A stretch of DNA of 9,084 nucleotides. Origin: Candidatus Mesolinea sp. UBA5823. Lineage in GTDB: Bacteria > Chloroflexota > Anaerolineae > Anaerolineales > Anaerolineaceae. The stretch covers positions 3,145-12,228 of the forward strand of contig DICP01000027.1 of the NCBI GenBank assembly GCA_002417685.1, in the 5' to 3' direction. Numbering within the stretch: the stretch's first letter is position 1; every line of letters begins with the position of its first letter. Below, piece after piece: positions 6,197 through 9,084 of the stretch. The notes under the pieces are model-generated. The model was not told the DNA's origin and searched no databases. It saw only the letters and a list, made by a program, of their open reading frames with translations. Position numbers and translations under genes: made by a program.

Positions 6197-8060
6197 ATGA
6201 AAGAATATTCTACAGCCTCAGTACGCAACATTGTGCTTGCGTCCCACAGCAGTTCCGGCAAGACGATGCTCACCGAAGCTCTCCTCTACTATACCGGTGC
6301 AACCACCCGCCTCGGTAAAATCGAAGATGGGACCACAATCTCCGACTTTGACGAAGAGGAGCACCGCCGTGGGATTTCCTTATATACCTCGGTTATTCCA
6401 GTTCTCTACAAAGACCTCAAGTTGAACTTGCTGGATACGCCTGGCTATATGGATTTTATTGGTGAAGTCATCTCTGCAATGCGCGTGGCAGATTGTGCCG
6501 TGGTGCTGATAGATTCCGTCGCCGGCTTGGAGGTCGGCACAGAGATGGCGATGCAATACGCTGCCCAGTTCAGCCTGCCGATGATCATGGTTGTAAACAA
6601 AATGGACCGCGATAATGCCAATTTTCAAAAAGCGATCGCATCCGTTGAGGAAGGCACAGACTACCGCCTCATCCCGATGCAGCTCCCCTGGGGAGAAAAA
6701 GCTAACTTTCAAGGTGTGATTGACTTAGTGAGCATGAAAGCCTATAAAGGCGATGGTAAAACGGTTGTGGATATCCCAGAGGAGTATAAAGCCCAAGCAG
6801 ATGAAGCGCGCCTAAAATTAGTTGAGGCTGCAGCCGAGGGTGAAGATGCCTTGCTTGAGCGATACTTCGAGAATGGTGAGCTTTCGGACGAAGAAATTTT
6901 GCAAGGAATGCGTAAAGCCATTGGAACCAGCAATGTCATTCCAGTTCTTGTGGCAGCCGGTGCTCACATGATCGGCATCGGGCCGTTGCTGGATGCCTTG
7001 GTTGCCTTAGCGCCCTCCCCGTTAGATCGGCCAGCAGTTGTGGCGCAATCTCCTCAAGGCGAGGTGAAGTTAGAACCTTCCGATACGGGACCGTTAGCTG
7101 CCTACGTTTGGAAGACCACTGCAGACCCCTTTGTCGGCCGCCAGACGTTCTTCCGTGTTTATTCCGGCGTGATGGTCTCCGATTCTCGCGTTTGGAATGC
7201 GAATAAGGGTGAGGAAGAACGCTTAGCTAACGTTCAGGTACCTTTTGGTAAAGATAATTTGCCCGTGCCGGCTATTCATAGCGGCGATATTGGAACGGTG
7301 GCAAAAATGGCTGTTACCACCACGGGAGATACCCTCACCACGCGTGAACAAAACCTTATCCTGCCCAAGCCAAGCTACCCTAACCCGCTTTACCGTGTGG
7401 CAGTTGCCCCTAAGACGCAATCGGATGCAGCTAAGATGAGCAGCACCCTGACGCGCCTGTGCGAAGAAGATTTAACCCTCTCCTGGGAAATGGAACCCGC
7501 CACCAAGCAAACGCTGCTATTTGGTATGGGGGATCAACATATCGATGTAGCTATCCGGCGAGCAGAGACCAAATTCCAGCTTTCAATGAACTTACTAGAA
7601 CCGAAAGTGCCCTACGAAGAGCATATTACCAAAGAAGCCAGCGCCATGTATCGCCACAAGAAGCAAACCGGCGGTGCCGGTCAGTTTGGTGAGGTTCACC
7701 TACGCGTATTCCCCATCCAAGATGAAGATTTCACCTTTAGCAATGACGTTTTTGGCGGTGCAATCTCAAGCAGCTATATGGCGCCGATCGAGAAAGGCAT
7801 CCGCTCGGTGATGAAAGAAGGCGTGATTGCAGGTTACCCAGTGCATAATGTTGGCGTTTCAGTCTTTGATGGTAAAGAGCATCCTGTTGATTCCAAACCG
7901 ATCGCCTTTGAAATTGCTGGGCGTGAAGCCTTTAAGTTGGCTTTCAAGGATGCCAACCCTGTGCTTTACCATGGAGTTCGACCATTATGACTTGGTACCA
8001 ACTCACTTGACCCAAGCGATTATCGAAGCGCGCCAAAAAGAACTAAAATCCGAAGATTAA
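6197..8060 (+). pseudogene. EF-G-like translational GTPase, disrupted by an internal deletion with frame change in domain V
   Basis: The open frame 6197-7990 (597 residues) starts at an ATG with AGGAAAGG nine bases upstream. It matches EF-G: P-loop SHSSSGKT (16-23), switch I-like DFDEEEHRRGIS (50-61), G3 DTPGY (80-84) and G4 NKMD (134-137), then domains II and III. Domain IV has QTGGAGQFGEVHLRV (490-504) and DGKEHPVDSKPIAF (558-571). The P-loop and the KEHPVDSKPIAFEIAGREAFK segment fit the EF-G-like paralogue clade rather than canonical FusA. EF-G is normally about 690 residues. Here the sequence reaches NPVLY (587-591), where domain V should begin, then reads HGVRPL and stops at 7990. In the +1 frame from 7965, FTMEFDHYDLVPTHL and onwards to TAA at 8058-8060 is the genuine C-terminal end of the family. 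About 65-70 residues (roughly 200 bases) between these points are missing. The rest has no further stop or shift, so the loss is recent or an assembly error. The truncated product would lack domain V and is probably non-functional. Confidence 0.82.
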
Positions 8061-8071
8061 TCTTCGTTTTT
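8051..8071 (+). terminator. Hairpin with T-tract overlapping the EF-G-like stop codon
   Basis: CGAAGATTAATCTTCG (8051-8066) is a perfect 16-base palindrome that folds as a 6-bp stem with a TTAA loop and is followed by TTTTT. It contains the TAA stop (8058-8060) of the original EF-G-like frame. The stem is short and AU-rich, so it may be a weak terminator that works together with the next hairpin. Confidence 0.45.
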
Positions 8072-8079
8072 ACACATTC

Positions 8080-8114
8080 ACAGCCGCCCCAGTTTGGACG
8101 GCTGTTTTTGTTTA
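8080..8114 (+). terminator. Rho-independent terminator after the EF-G-like gene
   Basis: ACAGCCG (8080-8086) pairs perfectly with CGGCTGT (8099-8105) around a 12-base loop, and is followed by TTTTGTTT. This is a standard intrinsic terminator on the plus strand. On the minus strand no T-run follows the stem, so it would not end the convergent etfA transcript well. Its T-tract overlaps the etfA stop codon (8114-8112). Confidence 0.8.
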
Positions 8115-9084
8115 AGCTGTTCTTTCAGGTTTTGGCTTAGGTTTCGCCATCGAAAGCAGAGCTTCCGCCAAGGGAATGCAGTCTGCTACCACGCGTTCAT
8201 CTGCAACTTGGAAGATTGGTGCGTGCGGGTCTTTATTCACCGCAATGATGTAAGTCCCTTCGGCTAAGCCAGCTAAGTGCTGCACTGCTCCAGATATGCC
8301 AAAAGCTAAGTACACTTTCGGAGCGATTGTGATACCCGTTTGCCCGACCTGATGCATATACGGCAGCCAACCTAGGTCCACCACCGCGCGGGAGGCAGCT
8401 AAACCCGCACCCAGGGCTTTTGCGAGGTCCTGGAAGAGAGGCAAGGTACGTGGGCTGCCGATGCCCCTGCCTATCCCAATTACGATTTCCGCTGATTCCA
8501 GGCTCAAGGACTCGCTTGTGGTGAGTCTTAAATCTAACTGTTGGATGAGGTGGTTTTCGGGCAGGCGCACTTCAGCATAGGTAAGGCTGCCTCGCCGGTA
8601 AAAATCGGGCACAAGTGGCTGCATCAAATGCGGACGTACGGTCGCCATCTGTGGGCGTCGATTACGGCAGATGATCGTTGCCATCAGGTTACCGCCAAAA
8701 GCCGGCCGTGTTTGGTGCAGCAAACCGCTCTGCGCGTCAATTTCCAAGCGGGTACAATCAGCTGTCAAGCCTGTCTCCAAACGGGAGGCAATCCGTGGGG
8801 CAATCGAACGTCCAAAACCTGTTCCGCCAATCAAAAAAATGGAAGGCTGGTAAGTTTGCACTAATTGAGCCAGGGCAAGTGGATAAAGCAGCTCATCGCG
8901 TTGGTCAAGCTCTGCCATTGGCACCGCCAGCACTTCATCTGCGTCGTACGCCCAAAGCTGGCGATAGCTCTGGGCAGCTTGCTCCCCCAGCACGATCGCG
9001 CATACAGGCTCTCCACTGCTTGCAGCGAGGCGGTGCGCCTCACCCAAGAGCTCAAAGGTCACCGGTTTGAACTGCCCAGCGAAA
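8112..9084 (-). CDS. etfA: Electron transfer flavoprotein alpha subunit (truncated at window edge, N-terminus missing)
   Basis: ETF alpha pairs with EtfB, binds FAD, and passes electrons between dehydrogenases such as acyl-CoA dehydrogenases and the respiratory chain; some family members bifurcate electrons. Residue numbers here count from the codon at 9062. The N-terminal domain has GRSIAPRIASRLETGLTADC (84-103) and RPAFGGNLMATI (119-130). The C-terminal FAD-binding domain has GIGRGIG (196-202), ASRAVVDLGWLP (223-234), QVGQTGITIAPKVYLAFGIS (238-257), GAVQHLAG (258-265), and INKDPHAPIF-like residues 273-284. These are the family signatures, and no stop or shift is seen. The frame stays open to the right edge and reads FAGQFKPVTFELLGEA, the usual start region of EtfA, so a GTG at 9062 is internal and the true start lies just outside. 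etfB and a partner dehydrogenase may lie beyond the edge. The C-terminus is Lys/Pro-rich (KPKPKPERTA). Confidence 0.93.
   Translation of the reverse strand, partial: FAGQFKPVTFELLGEAHRLAASSGEPVCAIVLGEQAAQSYRQLWAYDADEVLAVPMAELDQRDELLYPLALAQLVQTYQPSIFLIGGTGFGRSIAPRIASRLETGLTADCTRLEIDAQSGLLHQTRPAFGGNLMATIICRNRRPQMATVRPHLMQPLVPDFYRRGSLTYAEVRLPENHLIQQLDLRLTTSESLSLESAEIVIGIGRGIGSPRTLPLFQDLAKALGAGLAASRAVVDLGWLPYMHQVGQTGITIAPKVYLAFGISGAVQHLAGLAEGTYIIAVNKDPHAPIFQVADERVVADCIPLAEALLSMAKPKPKPERTA

Noticed and set aside
6130..6318. Small upstream reading frame in the leader of the EF-G-like gene
   Set aside because: Its ATG has no ribosome site and most of it overlaps the EF-G-like gene in another frame, with no recognisable protein.
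7960..7995. Programmed ribosomal frameshift in the EF-G-like gene
   Set aside because: A shift alone would not restore the protein: about 65-70 residues of domain V are absent in every frame, and no slippery heptamer is seen at the junction. A deletion or assembly error explains it better.
9060..9062. GTG at 9062 as the start of the EtfA protein
   Set aside because: The frame stays open to the right edge and the upstream residues FAGQFKP fit the conserved EtfA N-terminal region, so the codon is an internal valine and the gene is truncated by the window.

Overview
The window looks like chromosomal DNA of a moderate-GC bacterium. The gene set and the style of the proteins suggest Chloroflexota, probably Anaerolineae-like, but this is inferred from protein content without any database search. 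I see no insertion sequence, phage gene, CRISPR array, tRNA or rRNA. Most of it is ordinary housekeeping or accessory chromosome. The most unusual item is an EF-G-like gene that has lost most of its last domain.

Layout from left to right. Positions 1-198 (minus) hold the N-terminal end of a membrane-anchored protein, possibly an alpha/beta hydrolase, that runs off the left edge. A divergent promoter region follows (199-392). A three-gene rightward cluster then runs 393-5147: a membrane-anchored serine hydrolase of the penicillin-binding/class A beta-lactamase fold with a VanW-type (PG_binding_4) domain; an 891-residue fusion of a DHH phosphoesterase, two CBS domains and a class II tRNA nucleotidyltransferase/poly(A) polymerase; and a GNAT acetyltransferase whose start overlaps the end of the fusion gene. 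Convergent to this cluster lies a small two-helix membrane protein with an acidic, Glu/Pro-rich tail (5160-5732, minus).

A 464-base stretch without a gene (5733-6196) separates that gene from the EF-G-like gene. It contains several inverted repeats, an extended -10 promoter with a 20-base palindrome just upstream, and a leader of about 85 bases with a possible hairpin. The EF-G-like gene (6197-8060) is intact through the GTPase domain and domains II-IV. At about 7965-7970 it loses roughly 65-70 residues of domain V and changes frame, while the true C-terminal tail survives in the next frame up to 8060. Two consecutive hairpin/T-tract signals (8051-8114) end this unit. The convergent etfA gene (electron transfer flavoprotein alpha subunit, 8112-9084, minus) runs off the right edge.

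Taken together: the first cluster combines a cell-envelope enzyme with RNA 3'-end and nucleotide metabolism and a modifying enzyme, with no clear single pathway. The EF-G-like gene is probably a paralogue of the housekeeping EF-G, which would make its loss tolerable. etfA presumably belongs to an electron-transfer operon continuing beyond the right edge.
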